Below are positions 1 through 5,762 of a stretch of 6,573 nt of DNA, one piece after another. The notes below the pieces were generated by a model. That model saw nothing but the letters and a program-made list of their open reading frames with translations, was not told the DNA's origin and searched no databases. Location: positions 1-6,573 of the forward strand of contig PUNZ01000002.1 of NCBI GenBank assembly GCA_003551945.1. Reading direction: 5' to 3'. The stretch comes from Halovenus sp. (GTDB lineage: Archaea > Halobacteriota > Halobacteria > Halobacteriales > Haloarculaceae). The translations under genes were made by a program, and so were the position numbers. Numbering within the stretch: the first letter of the stretch is position 1; every line of letters begins with the position of its first letter.

Positions 1-728
1 AGTGACTCACCGGTCACAAACGAGGCGTCATCCGAGCAGAGCCAGACAACCGCAGAGGCGATTTCCTCCGGCTTGCCAAGTCGACCAATCGGCGTTGCAG
101 CAGCCGTTGCTTCCATCGTCTCCGGGTCCTCCTCTTTTGCCCTGGCGACCATCGGCGTGTCGATGACACCCGGACAGACCGCGTTAAATCGGATACCATC
201 AGCGCTGAACTCGACTGCGGCCGACCGCGTCAGGCCAATCACGCCGTGTTTGCTCGCGACGTATGGGCTGAGATTTGGGAAGCCGAGAATGCCGGCAACC
301 GAAGCGGTATTGACGATTGCGCCGCCGCCATGTTCAAGCATCGTCGGTATCTCCGCTTGCATGGCAAGAAAGACCCCTTCGAGGTTGATGCCGATAACCC
401 GGTTCCAGTTATCCATCGGCTGTTCGTGCGCACGGCCATGTGCCCCTTCGATACCGGCATTATTGAAGGCAAAGTCAAGCCCGCCGAAGGTCTCAACCGC
501 ACTCTCGACCATGTACGAAAGGTCGTCTTCGTCCGTGACGTCAACTTCGACGAAGATGGCCTCGCCGCCGTCGGATTCGATATGCGAGACCGTCTCCTCG
601 CCGCCTTCGGCATCAATATCAGCGACGACGACCTGTGCGCCCTCTGACGCGAACCGTTTTGCAGTTTCCCGTCCGATTCCTGAACCGCCTCCCGAGACGA
701 TTGCGACGCTGTCTTGTATCCCGTTCAT
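1..728 (-). CDS. SDR-family NAD(P)-dependent oxidoreductase, C-terminus cut by window edge
   Basis: Classical short-chain dehydrogenase/reductase, predicted cytosolic, oxidising or reducing a carbonyl/hydroxyl substrate that the sequence does not reveal. 242 residues are visible; classical members have about 250, so only the last 10-15 are missing. Seen: Rossmann nucleotide motif SGGGSGIG (residues 12-19), Asp37 at the end of the second strand (usual marker for NAD(H) over NADP(H)), NNAG (89-92), Asn115, and the catalytic Ser143, Tyr156 and Lys160, so the active-site tetrad is complete. CPGVIDTPM (186-194) is the usual segment after the active site. The ATG at 728 is preceded at 6-base spacing by GGGGGAG, a plausible Shine-Dalgarno site, and no earlier start fits. 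It lies 94 bases downstream of panE on the same strand, so it may be cotranscribed. Annotation pipelines often call such proteins FabG or glucose 1-dehydrogenase; nothing here supports either substrate. Confidence 0.95.
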   Translation of the reverse strand, partial: MNGIQDSVAIVSGGGSGIGRETAKRFASEGAQVVVADIDAEGGEETVSHIESDGGEAIFVEVDVTDEDDLSYMVESAVETFGGLDFAFNNAGIEGAHGRAHEQPMDNWNRVIGINLEGVFLAMQAEIPTMLEHGGGAIVNTASVAGILGFPNLSPYVASKHGVIGLTRSAAVEFSADGIRFNAVCPGVIDTPMVARAKEEDPETMEATAAATPIGRLGKPEEIASAVVWLCSDDASFVTGES

Positions 729-734
729 GATTGT

Positions 735-741
735 CTCCCCC
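735..741 (-). promoter_or_regulatory. Shine-Dalgarno site of the SDR gene
   Basis: Reads GGGGGAG on the minus strand, 6 bases before the ATG at 728; its GGAG matches the anti-Shine-Dalgarno core. The two upstream-most G residues (741, 740) also belong to the 3' arm of the hairpin at 740-757. Confidence 0.5.
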
Positions 742-757
742 GGCACGGAACTGCCGG
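740..757 (-). repeat. 6-bp inverted repeat in the SDR leader, touching the ribosome binding site
   Basis: Arms CCGGCA / TGCCGG with a 6-base loop, all matches seen directly. In the minus-strand transcript the 3' arm runs into the GGGGGAG ribosome binding site, so a hairpin could partly mask it. Function is inference. Confidence 0.45.
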
Positions 758-790
758 AGTGTAGAACTACGGTAGCACTGCACATACACC

Positions 791-824
791 TATCGGCACG
801 ATAGTTGAACGAATGGAATTCGTT
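791..824 (-). repeat. Two tandem small inverted repeats at the panE 3' end
   Basis: Two perfect inverted repeats lie side by side: TATCG-3 nt-CGATA at 791-803, and a 7-bp arm AACGAAT-3 nt-ATTCGTT at 808-824, which overlaps the panE stop codon (TAA, 823-825). They could be an RNA processing or termination structure between panE and the SDR gene, or an operator for the SDR gene. No oligo-T tract follows, so a standard archaeal terminator is not evident. Confidence 0.4.
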
Positions 825-1710
825 ACCTGAGCCCCTGCCCCCGCTCCCACGTCCGAACAAGCTGTGTAATTGTCTTGTTGACTGGAACGGGTTCGTTTGC
901 AGCCTCGACGACGTAGCCGTTGATGGCGTCGATTTCGGTGCGGTTGCCGGCCAGAATATCCTGATACATCGAGGAGGTGTTGGCTGCCGTGGTCTCGGCA
1001 ACGGCAACCATCCGATTGCTTGCCTCCTCATCAGTGAGAGAAACGTCGTGTTCGCGGGCTACCTGTGCAGTTTCGCGTGCTGCAGTCGTGGCGACTGCTC
1101 GGCCATCGCCCGCTGTGAGCTGTCCGTTTTCGACGCGGGCAAGCGCAGTTGGGGCGTTAATACCCGCATTTACCGCGAGTTTCATCCAGAGTCGACGAGG
1201 CATATCGGAAGCGACCGTCGTCTTCAACCCGCTCTGACTAAACAGGTCGCCGAGACGGTCAGCCAGCGAGGAACTCCCACCGGGTGCCGGACCAAGCGCG
1301 ATATCACCAATGCCGGTGCATTCGACAACGCCAGGTTCGACCAATCGAGCCCCGTACGTGCAGGTTCCCGCGAGCACCGGTGCCGAACACAGCGACCCAA
1401 GAACGGACTCGTTACCCAGTCCGTTTTGCAGCGAAAGAACTCCTTCAAGGGAAAGCGAAGAGAGTGCAGTTCCAGCAGCCTCCGTATCGAAGCTCTTGAC
1501 GGTGACAATAGCGAAGTCGGCGTCCGCTGGCGGCGTCGTTGTCGCGTGTGGATGGACGGTGCGGTCATGTTCGCCGGTTATCCGCAGTCCTGACTCCTGA
1601 ATCACATTGATGTGGGGCTCACGACCGACGAGCGTTACCTCGGTTTCGGTGGCGAGCAACCCCCCAACAAGGCTGCCGAGACTGCCAGCACCGAACACAC
1701 AGACGTGCAT
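823..1710 (-). CDS. panE: 2-dehydropantoate 2-reductase (ketopantoate reductase)
   Basis: Reduces 2-dehydropantoate to D-pantoate with NAD(P)H in the cytosol, supplying the pantoate that archaea phosphorylate with pantoate kinase on the way to coenzyme A. The 295-residue length is normal. Seen: N-terminal Rossmann motif GAGSLGS (7-13), VKSFDT with Lys72, QNGLGN with Asn96, then the C-terminal helical domain with WMKLAVNAGIN (Lys177, Asn181, Asn185), Ser246 and Glu258. These match in order and almost in number the E. coli PanE residues Lys72, Asn98, Lys176, Asn180, Asn184, Ser244 and Glu256, so the enzyme should be active. The ATG at 1710 has no Shine-Dalgarno site but a TATA-like element 28 bases upstream, which fits a leaderless transcript. 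It is divergent from trpS and followed by the SDR gene. ApbA/PanE relatives acting on other 2-keto acids exist, but the full residue set favours ketopantoate. Confidence 0.93.
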   Translation of the reverse strand: MHVCVFGAGSLGSLVGGLLATETEVTLVGREPHINVIQESGLRITGEHDRTVHPHATTTPPADADFAIVTVKSFDTEAAGTALSSLSLEGVLSLQNGLGNESVLGSLCSAPVLAGTCTYGARLVEPGVVECTGIGDIALGPAPGGSSSLADRLGDLFSQSGLKTTVASDMPRRLWMKLAVNAGINAPTALARVENGQLTAGDGRAVATTAARETAQVAREHDVSLTDEEASNRMVAVAETTAANTSSMYQDILAGNRTEIDAINGYVVEAANEPVPVNKTITQLVRTWERGQGLR

Positions 1711-1735
1711 TGAGGGAGAGTCGGAGTCGGTACCA

Positions 1736-1741
1736 GTAATA
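1736..1741 (-). promoter_or_regulatory. TATA-like element of panE
   Basis: Reads TATTAC on the minus strand, centred about 28 bases before the ATG at 1710. This is the expected place for a haloarchaeal TATA box driving a leaderless mRNA. No ribosome binding site lies between it and the start. Confidence 0.5.
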
Positions 1742-1781
1742 GCTAGCTGTTTCTCATCGAGTGTTACGGGAGAAACGAACG

Positions 1782-1787
1782 CTTTTT
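1782..1787 (+). promoter_or_regulatory. TATA-like element of trpS
   Basis: CTTTTT preceded by an A-rich GAAACGAACG stretch that could be the TFB recognition element. It lies about 33 bases before the ATG at 1818, giving a leader of a few bases or none. The 107-base region 1711-1817 is shared with the divergent panE promoter. Confidence 0.4.
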
Positions 1788-1817
1788 GCGGTTCTCGCCG
1801 AGAGACACTGGTAGCCG

Positions 1818-3404
1818 ATGACGACCGATTCGTCCGACCCCCACGAGATGCACCGAGACGGGACCGACCGCGAGGCCCGCACCGACGGCGGTGTGGCCGA
1901 CAGCGATGAGGTTGCCCTCGACCCGTGGGGGTCCGCGACGGTCAACGATTACAACAAACTCTTCGACCAGTTTGGTATCGAACGGTTCGATGAGGTGCTC
2001 GATGCCGTCCCCTCACCGCATTATCTGATGCGCCGCGGCGTCATCTTCGGCCACCGTGATTACCGCGCTGTGGCCGACGCGATGACCAACGACGAGCCAT
2101 TCGCCGTCCTCTCCGGGTTCATGCCGACGGGTGACCCACATATCGGACACAAACTCGTCTTTGATGAGATTATCTGGCATCAACAGCAGGGCGGCGATGC
2201 CTACGCCCTGATGGCCGACCTCGAAGCCCACAGCGCCCGCGGCCTCTCATGGGACGAAATCGACGAGCACGCCCGGAATTACCTCCTCTCGTTGCTCGCG
2301 CTCGGATTCGACCCCGACGCGGGGACGCTGTACCGACAGTCCACCAACCGGGAGGTACAGGACCTCGCCTTTGAGCTTGGCATCGAAGCGAACTTCTCCG
2401 AGCTGGCGGCGATTTATGATTTCGACGGCGAGACCGACGTCTCGCATATGCAGTCAGTCGTCACGCAGATGGCCGATATCCTCTACCCGCAGCTGAAGCG
2501 ACCGGTCCCCACTGTGATTCCGGTCGGCCCCGACCAGGACCCACATCTCAGATTGGCCCGTGACCTCGCTTCGCGCGTCCGCTATTTCGGCGTCACCGAG
2601 GCCTACGCAAGTTTCGAGGCAGCCGAGGCTGAATTGGCGGTCATCGCGGATGCCTACGACCGACTCGAAGACGGAGAGGAAACGGTCCGCTGTGAGGATG
2701 CTGCCGAATTGCTCGATGCGGAAGGAACGACCGTTCCCACGGCGACCGAGACGGTGGTCGAGAATGCGAGCTCGCTACTCAACGGTGCAGGAAAGGAACC
2801 GCTTCGCCCCCGTGTCCGCATTGTCGACCGGAACGCAACCGAGGAAGCCTTTGAAGCATTAATTGCTGCCGTCGAAGGAGAAAAGCGGGTGTACGATGCA
2901 CATATCGACGCCTTCGAGTTGACTCACGAGGAGGCGACAACGGTCGCCCGAGACGTGGAACTCGACCACGGGGGCTACGGGTTTTTGCCTCCGTCTTCTA
3001 TCTATCACCGCTTTATGACTGGGCTGACCGGCGGAAAGATGTCCTCCTCAATTGAAGCCTCGCATATCAGTCTCCTGGATGCGCCGGAAGCGGGGTATGA
3101 CAAGGTCAAAAGCGCAACAACTGGTGGTCGAGAAACCGCTGAAAAGCAGCGCGAACTCGGCGGCAAAGCCGATGAATGTCCGGTGTATGAACTCTACGCC
3201 TATCTGCTCGCTGGCGACGATGACGACCTTGCAACGGAGGTATACAGCGAGTGTGTCAACGGTGAGCGACTCTGTGGCGGCTGTAAGGAACAGGCCGCAG
3301 AGTTGATGGCGGAGTTCTTAGAAGACCACCAGGAAAAGCGCGACGAATGGGAGGAGAAACTGGACGAGTTGGATTTCGAGTTTGACGTAGCCGGGCTGAA
3401 ATAG
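1818..3404 (+). CDS. trpS: Tryptophanyl-tRNA synthetase (TrpRS), archaeal type
   Basis: Class Ic aminoacyl-tRNA synthetase that activates tryptophan with ATP and charges tRNA-Trp in the cytosol. 528 residues. Residues 1-33 are an acidic, low-complexity extension; the conserved protein begins near ALDPWGS (33-39). Seen: the adenylate signature TGDPHIGH (104-111), an exact HIGH at 108-111; the tryptophan/ATP pocket segment around IPVGPDQDPH in the middle; and the second signature GGKMSSS (405-411). A variable, Asp/Glu-rich stretch of roughly 80-100 residues sits between the two halves of the catalytic fold. I recall a similar insertion in other haloarchaeal TrpRS. The C-terminus is helical with several cysteines (SEC..., LCGGC). 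It is divergent from panE. It converges on the transporter gene with a 57-base gap. The start at 1818 is favoured by the upstream TATA-like element; an internal Met11 is an alternative and would only shorten the acidic tail. Confidence 0.97.
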   Translation: MTTDSSDPHEMHRDGTDREARTDGGVADSDEVALDPWGSATVNDYNKLFDQFGIERFDEVLDAVPSPHYLMRRGVIFGHRDYRAVADAMTNDEPFAVLSGFMPTGDPHIGHKLVFDEIIWHQQQGGDAYALMADLEAHSARGLSWDEIDEHARNYLLSLLALGFDPDAGTLYRQSTNREVQDLAFELGIEANFSELAAIYDFDGETDVSHMQSVVTQMADILYPQLKRPVPTVIPVGPDQDPHLRLARDLASRVRYFGVTEAYASFEAAEAELAVIADAYDRLEDGEETVRCEDAAELLDAEGTTVPTATETVVENASSLLNGAGKEPLRPRVRIVDRNATEEAFEALIAAVEGEKRVYDAHIDAFELTHEEATTVARDVELDHGGYGFLPPSSIYHRFMTGLTGGKMSSSIEASHISLLDAPEAGYDKVKSATTGGRETAEKQRELGGKADECPVYELYAYLLAGDDDDLATEVYSECVNGERLCGGCKEQAAELMAEFLEDHQEKRDEWEEKLDELDFEFDVAGLK

Positions 3405-3411
3405 GCCGATA

Positions 3412-3434
3412 AGAGGGGCGAGAGCCGACCCTCT
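3412..3434. repeat. Inverted repeat between convergent genes, possible bidirectional termination structure
   Basis: Arms AGAGGG and CCCTCT with an 11-base loop lie in the 57-base gap between the ends of trpS and the transporter gene. There is no oligo-T run on either strand, so termination by this element is only a suggestion from its position. Confidence 0.3.
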
Positions 3435-3461
3435 GAAGCCAGCTCCTATGCCACCCGGGCC

Positions 3462-4196
3462 TCAGAAAACGCCAAGGATGAATGCCGTCCCCATTCCGAC
3501 AAGCACAACAGCAGTCAACAGTGGAAGGTACGGGGTGTACTCTTCGACCGTTTCCCGGTGGCGTTCATAACCAGCAATCAGCAACAGCGTTGGCAGCAAA
3601 ATAGCACCGATGACTGCCAGTGAGTAAATCAACATTAACTCCAGACAGTACTCCGTGCCAGCACAGATTGCCAGAATCTGTACCGGCTCCTCATGGGCAA
3701 AGCCAAGCAAAAGGGCAGTTGTTCCAAGGGCAAACAATCCCCTGTTTGCGTCCTCCGTTGTGAGATGCTGGTGACCACCCGGAAGGCGATTTCGAAGACG
3801 TGTGAGAAGTCCTTCCTGTGAGGCGTCTTCGGCATGGTCATGACTGTGGGTGGGTTCGTGACCGTGGCTATGTGTATGGTCATCGTGATGTTCGTGACCG
3901 TGGCCCCCGTGGCGGTATTCGTAAATACCAAGCAGAATGAGCATCGTGCCGGCGAGATACCGCATCCACGGCCCTTCCGCGAACTCAGCGAACGTACTAA
4001 ACCAAAAATACGCAAGAACCAACACGACGCTGCTGATGAGATGTCCGATGCCGAGAATGAGGGCAGCCAGCGTCCCAAAGACCCACCGTCGGGAGTGATT
4101 CAATCCGTAGGTTGCGGCAATCGGCCAGCCGTGGTCGGGAAGAACTCCGTGGATGAACCCGATAAGTACCACCCCAGCGACGAGTGCGACATCCAT
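3462..4196 (-). CDS. Nickel/cobalt transporter-like membrane protein with histidine-rich loop
   Basis: Predicted polytopic membrane protein of 244 residues moving a divalent metal, most likely nickel or cobalt. About six hydrophobic segments are visible: 3-20, 38-66, 79-94, 152-180 (possibly with a re-entrant part), 184-209 and 222-243. The first carries HGVLPDH (16-22), the H-x4-D-H signature of NiCoT/NicO-type metal permeases. GIGH (49-52) lies in the second, and GFAHEEP (165-171) adds polar residues in the fourth. Between the third and fourth lies a loop (96-121) with 12 histidines in 26 residues, a typical metal-binding loop as in RcnA-like proteins. The ATG at 4196 has a TATA-like element about 29 bases upstream and no Shine-Dalgarno site. 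A NikR-type regulator lies 1.6 kb away, supporting nickel. Direction (uptake or efflux) cannot be read from the sequence; HupE/UreJ-like proteins are an alternative family assignment. Confidence 0.85.
   Translation of the reverse strand: MDVALVAGVVLIGFIHGVLPDHGWPIAATYGLNHSRRWVFGTLAALILGIGHLISSVVLVLAYFWFSTFAEFAEGPWMRYLAGTMLILLGIYEYRHGGHGHEHHDDHTHSHGHEPTHSHDHAEDASQEGLLTRLRNRLPGGHQHLTTEDANRGLFALGTTALLLGFAHEEPVQILAICAGTEYCLELMLIYSLAVIGAILLPTLLLIAGYERHRETVEEYTPYLPLLTAVVLVGMGTAFILGVF
3834..3911 (-). repeat. Histidine-rich metal-loop coding segment with internal duplication
   Basis: Encodes residues 96-121 of the transporter, 12 of which are His. A perfect 14-base direct repeat (TTCGTGACCGTGGC on the plus strand) occurs at 3855-3868 and 3891-3904, exactly 36 bases or 12 codons apart. 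This suggests the loop grew by in-frame duplication. Confidence 0.7.
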
Positions 4197-4216
4197 AGCC
4201 GACTCTGGGCATGGTC

Positions 4217-4233
4217 AACAGAAAAAGGCTGTT
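4217..4233 (-). promoter_or_regulatory. Transporter promoter: TATA-like element inside a 5-bp dyad
   Basis: On the minus strand CCTTTTT is centred about 29 bases before the ATG at 4196, the right place for a TATA box of a leaderless transcript. It lies between the arms of an inverted repeat (AACAG-7 nt-CTGTT, 4217-4221 and 4229-4233). A repressor bound there would block TBP. NikR, encoded in this window, is an obvious candidate, but that is inference; the dyad does not resemble the E. coli NikR operator. Confidence 0.4.
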
Positions 4234-4277
4234 AGCACCGAATCTGGGGTATCGTAATACGTCGAAAGGCGGTCACG

Positions 4278-4285
4278 AAAATAAA
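4278..4285 (-). terminator. T-rich tract after the zinc-protein gene
   Basis: Reads TTTATTTT on the minus strand, beginning 10 bases after the stop codon of the zinc-protein gene. Archaeal RNA polymerase commonly terminates at such tracts. It lies ahead of the transporter promoter, so it would separate the two same-strand genes. Confidence 0.4.
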
Positions 4286-4294
4286 CACGAATCG

Positions 4295-4504
4295 TTACCA
4301 CTTTCCAATGGTTCCACAGTTAGGACATTTTGCCTCTATTTTATCACCTCGTATTAACCGGCCTTTTTTCCTCACGTTGCCAATATTTTTCAAACACTCT
4401 GCATGGTATGCAGCGCCGCAATTAGGACAACGCCCACCTAGTTTTTTTGTGACCTCTCCGCCACAAACGGTACACGGGTATGACGTACTGCCAAACAGTC
4501 CCAT
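4295..4504 (-). CDS. Small zinc protein with RING/PHD-like C4HC3 ligand pattern
   Basis: 69 residues, probably cytosolic. Seven Cys and one His are spaced C11-x2-C14-x11-C26-x2-C29-x4-H34-x2-C37-x22-C60-x2-C63, the C4HC3 order and spacing of a binuclear cross-brace (PHD/RING) finger. CPNCG occurs twice (26-30 and 60-64), and CGAAYHAECL (29-38) resembles the second half of the prokaryotic RING (Prok-RING) treble-clef families. Unlike eukaryotic PHD fingers, no aromatic residue sits two places before the seventh ligand. The loop 41-59 is basic (NVRKKGRLIRGDK), so nucleic acid or acidic-protein contact is possible. The reading frame is open to a GTG at 4555, but ATG 4504 is chosen. A TATA box lies about 29 bases before it, the 17 extra residues carry no motif, and a start at 4555 would place the TATA box inside the gene. 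It is AT-rich and divergent from the seven-helix protein gene. Haloarchaea have many small CPxCG proteins, mostly of unknown role. Confidence 0.85.
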   Translation of the reverse strand: MGLFGSTSYPCTVCGGEVTKKLGGRCPNCGAAYHAECLKNIGNVRKKGRLIRGDKIEAKCPNCGTIGKW

Positions 4505-4506
4505 AG

Positions 4507-4556
4507 TGTGAGTAAGTAGTAGGAGGAAGGTATTATCAATGTACTTGTTACTCACA
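4507..4556. promoter_or_regulatory. 9-bp dyad centred on the zinc-gene TATA box
   Basis: Perfect inverted repeat TGTGAGTAA (4507-4515) and TTACTCACA (4548-4556), 32 bases apart. Its centre (about 4531.5) falls on the TATA element of the minus-strand zinc gene, and one arm ends 3 bases before that gene's ATG. A related GGTGAGTT lies further right, towards the other promoter. Likely an operator; the protein that binds it is unknown. Confidence 0.45.
4531..4536 (-). promoter_or_regulatory. TATA box of the zinc-protein gene
   Basis: Reads ATAATA on the minus strand, centred about 29 bases before the ATG at 4504, as expected for a leaderless haloarchaeal transcript. It decides the start-codon choice for this gene. 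Confidence 0.6.
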
Positions 4557-4593
4557 ATTTCTTACACTGGTGGTGAGTTCTGTAGAAGCAATA

Positions 4594-4599
4594 TTTATA
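4594..4599 (+). promoter_or_regulatory. TATA box of the seven-helix protein gene
   Basis: TTTATA within ATATTTATACC, the clearest archaeal TATA box in the window. Transcription should begin near 4622-4629, at or just before the GTG start at 4629. Confidence 0.65.
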
Positions 4600-4628
4600 C
4601 CAGTATGGTAAAGTTATTAGCATAACTC

Positions 4629-5675
4629 GTGACAGAGGAAGTAGAGATGGAGAACATTTGGCTGACCAACGTTTCAAGAACAATAATCAACCGAAGTCCG
4701 CTAGGTTCTGCTTCATCCGTCCTGTTGATTCTCGGCTTGATTCCTGCAGGATTATTCCTCAGTTTTTACCTGTTGGTTGCAGAGACGGCACCAACACAGT
4801 TCTTTTACCTAATGAGTCTAGGAACGCTGGTGGTCGTCATTGGTCCGTATCTGTTGTTTCGGTATGATACCATCATCTTTCCCACGTTTATTGAGCGCGC
4901 AAAAGACGTGACACCCTCCGATGATAATACAGAAATAAAGGAGATCGGACAGAAATATAAGAAGTTCTTTGCTGACAAATATCTGTATGTGGCGCTTCCA
5001 TGGACGGCACTTATTTTAGGTACAGTCTTTCTTAATTTCGGATATTTTGAAGAGCTGGGTGTGAATGGGTACACTGACCCTGTGTTCATCCCCTTTGTAC
5101 TGCTTTGCATAATTGCCGGTGTAGTCACTGGAATGGGACTTCACATGGCACTCACAACTGTCCTCTGTATCCGAGAGGTTGGTGACCTGAACTTTACAAT
5201 TGACCCGTTGCATCCGGACGGCCTTGGCGGCCTCAGTGCAATCGGTTACTTCGCCATTAGCTCAACCACACTGTTTTCGATTGGGTCGCTGGGACTCCCG
5301 ATAGCGTTCGATATTGCTGGCTCTGGCGGAACTGCCGGAGCGGTGTACTTTATTGTCGTCGTGTATATTGGAACCATTATTCTCTCGTTTGTCTACCCGA
5401 CGCTGTACATCCATCGTCGTGCGAAAGAGATACGCAGAGAGATGCTTGAAAGTAAACGAGAGCAAATCCATTCATATCACAATGAAATAATGAGCGCGGA
5501 CGAACAAACAGACCTCGGGTTGCTAAAAACAAAGCTCAACACCCTCCGTGACGAGTATGATGAGTTCGACCGTGTGAACTTGTATCCGATGTCACCGTCA
5601 ATCCTCTCAAAGCTTCTTTCGTCGATTATGCTCCCATTGGTTTTCCTTGTGCTTGAGACATACGTGATTAGTTGA
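4629..5675 (+). CDS. Uncharacterised seven-helix membrane protein with DPLHPDGLGGL motif
   Basis: 348 residues; I do not recognise a named family. Hydrophobic segments are visible at about 31-51, 58-77, 119-138, 153-180, 204-227, 238-260 and 329-347. A soluble loop (78-117) follows the second. Between the fourth and fifth lies DPLHPDGLGGL (192-202), a polar, Gly-rich motif that I recall from uncharacterised bacterial and archaeal membrane proteins. A charged stretch (262-315) rich in Arg, Lys and Glu with heptad-like spacing looks like a cytoplasmic helical hairpin or coiled coil. It is followed by NLYPMSP and the last helix. There are no enzymatic or metal-site motifs beyond His195/Asp197. 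The GTG at 4629 lies 5-7 bases after the expected transcription start; the ATG at 4647 (Met7) with GAGG 8 bases before it is an equally possible start. Base composition is lower in GC than trpS, and ATA, TTA and AGA codons appear. It is divergent from the zinc protein and 87 bases upstream of nikR on the same strand. Confidence 0.85.
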   Translation: MTEEVEMENIWLTNVSRTIINRSPLGSASSVLLILGLIPAGLFLSFYLLVAETAPTQFFYLMSLGTLVVVIGPYLLFRYDTIIFPTFIERAKDVTPSDDNTEIKEIGQKYKKFFADKYLYVALPWTALILGTVFLNFGYFEELGVNGYTDPVFIPFVLLCIIAGVVTGMGLHMALTTVLCIREVGDLNFTIDPLHPDGLGGLSAIGYFAISSTTLFSIGSLGLPIAFDIAGSGGTAGAVYFIVVVYIGTIILSFVYPTLYIHRRAKEIRREMLESKREQIHSYHNEIMSADEQTDLGLLKTKLNTLRDEYDEFDRVNLYPMSPSILSKLLSSIMLPLVFLVLETYVIS

Positions 5676-5762
5676 GTCAAAGCGTAAGTGTTTGAACAGA
5701 CAAAACGGCCACTCCCAGACCACAAACACCATGCAGGTACCAGGTGGAATAACAATCAAGAG

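Noticed and set aside
73..804. Long plus-strand open frame of 243 codons opposite the SDR gene
   Set aside because: It is the antisense of a clear SDR coding region; its translation has no domain and is rich in Ser, Pro and Arg, as GC-rich shadow frames are.
805..1593. Plus-strand open frame of 262 codons
   Set aside because: It lies opposite panE, whose whole set of active-site residues is present on the minus strand; the plus-strand product has no recognisable motif.
3834..3911. Repetitive GTG-rich stretch as a possible intergenic repeat or CRISPR-like array
   Set aside because: It is fully explained as the histidine-rich loop of the transporter in frame; repeat units are too short and not regularly spaced.
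3834..4235. Plus-strand open frame of 133 codons with a hydrophobic start
   Set aside because: Its Val/Met-rich start is the complement of the histidine-rich loop codons of the transporter.
4308..4511. Plus-strand open frame of 67 codons
   Set aside because: Antisense to the zinc-protein gene, whose ligand pattern shows which strand codes.
4629..5675. Seven-helix protein as a microbial rhodopsin
   Set aside because: No Schiff-base lysine in the last helix, none of the helix C motifs, and a large charged segment before helix seven; topology alone is not evidence.
5688..5762. N-terminal extension of NikR from a GTG start
   Set aside because: The 25 added residues show no conservation, and NikR proteins start with the DNA-binding strand at ATG 5763.
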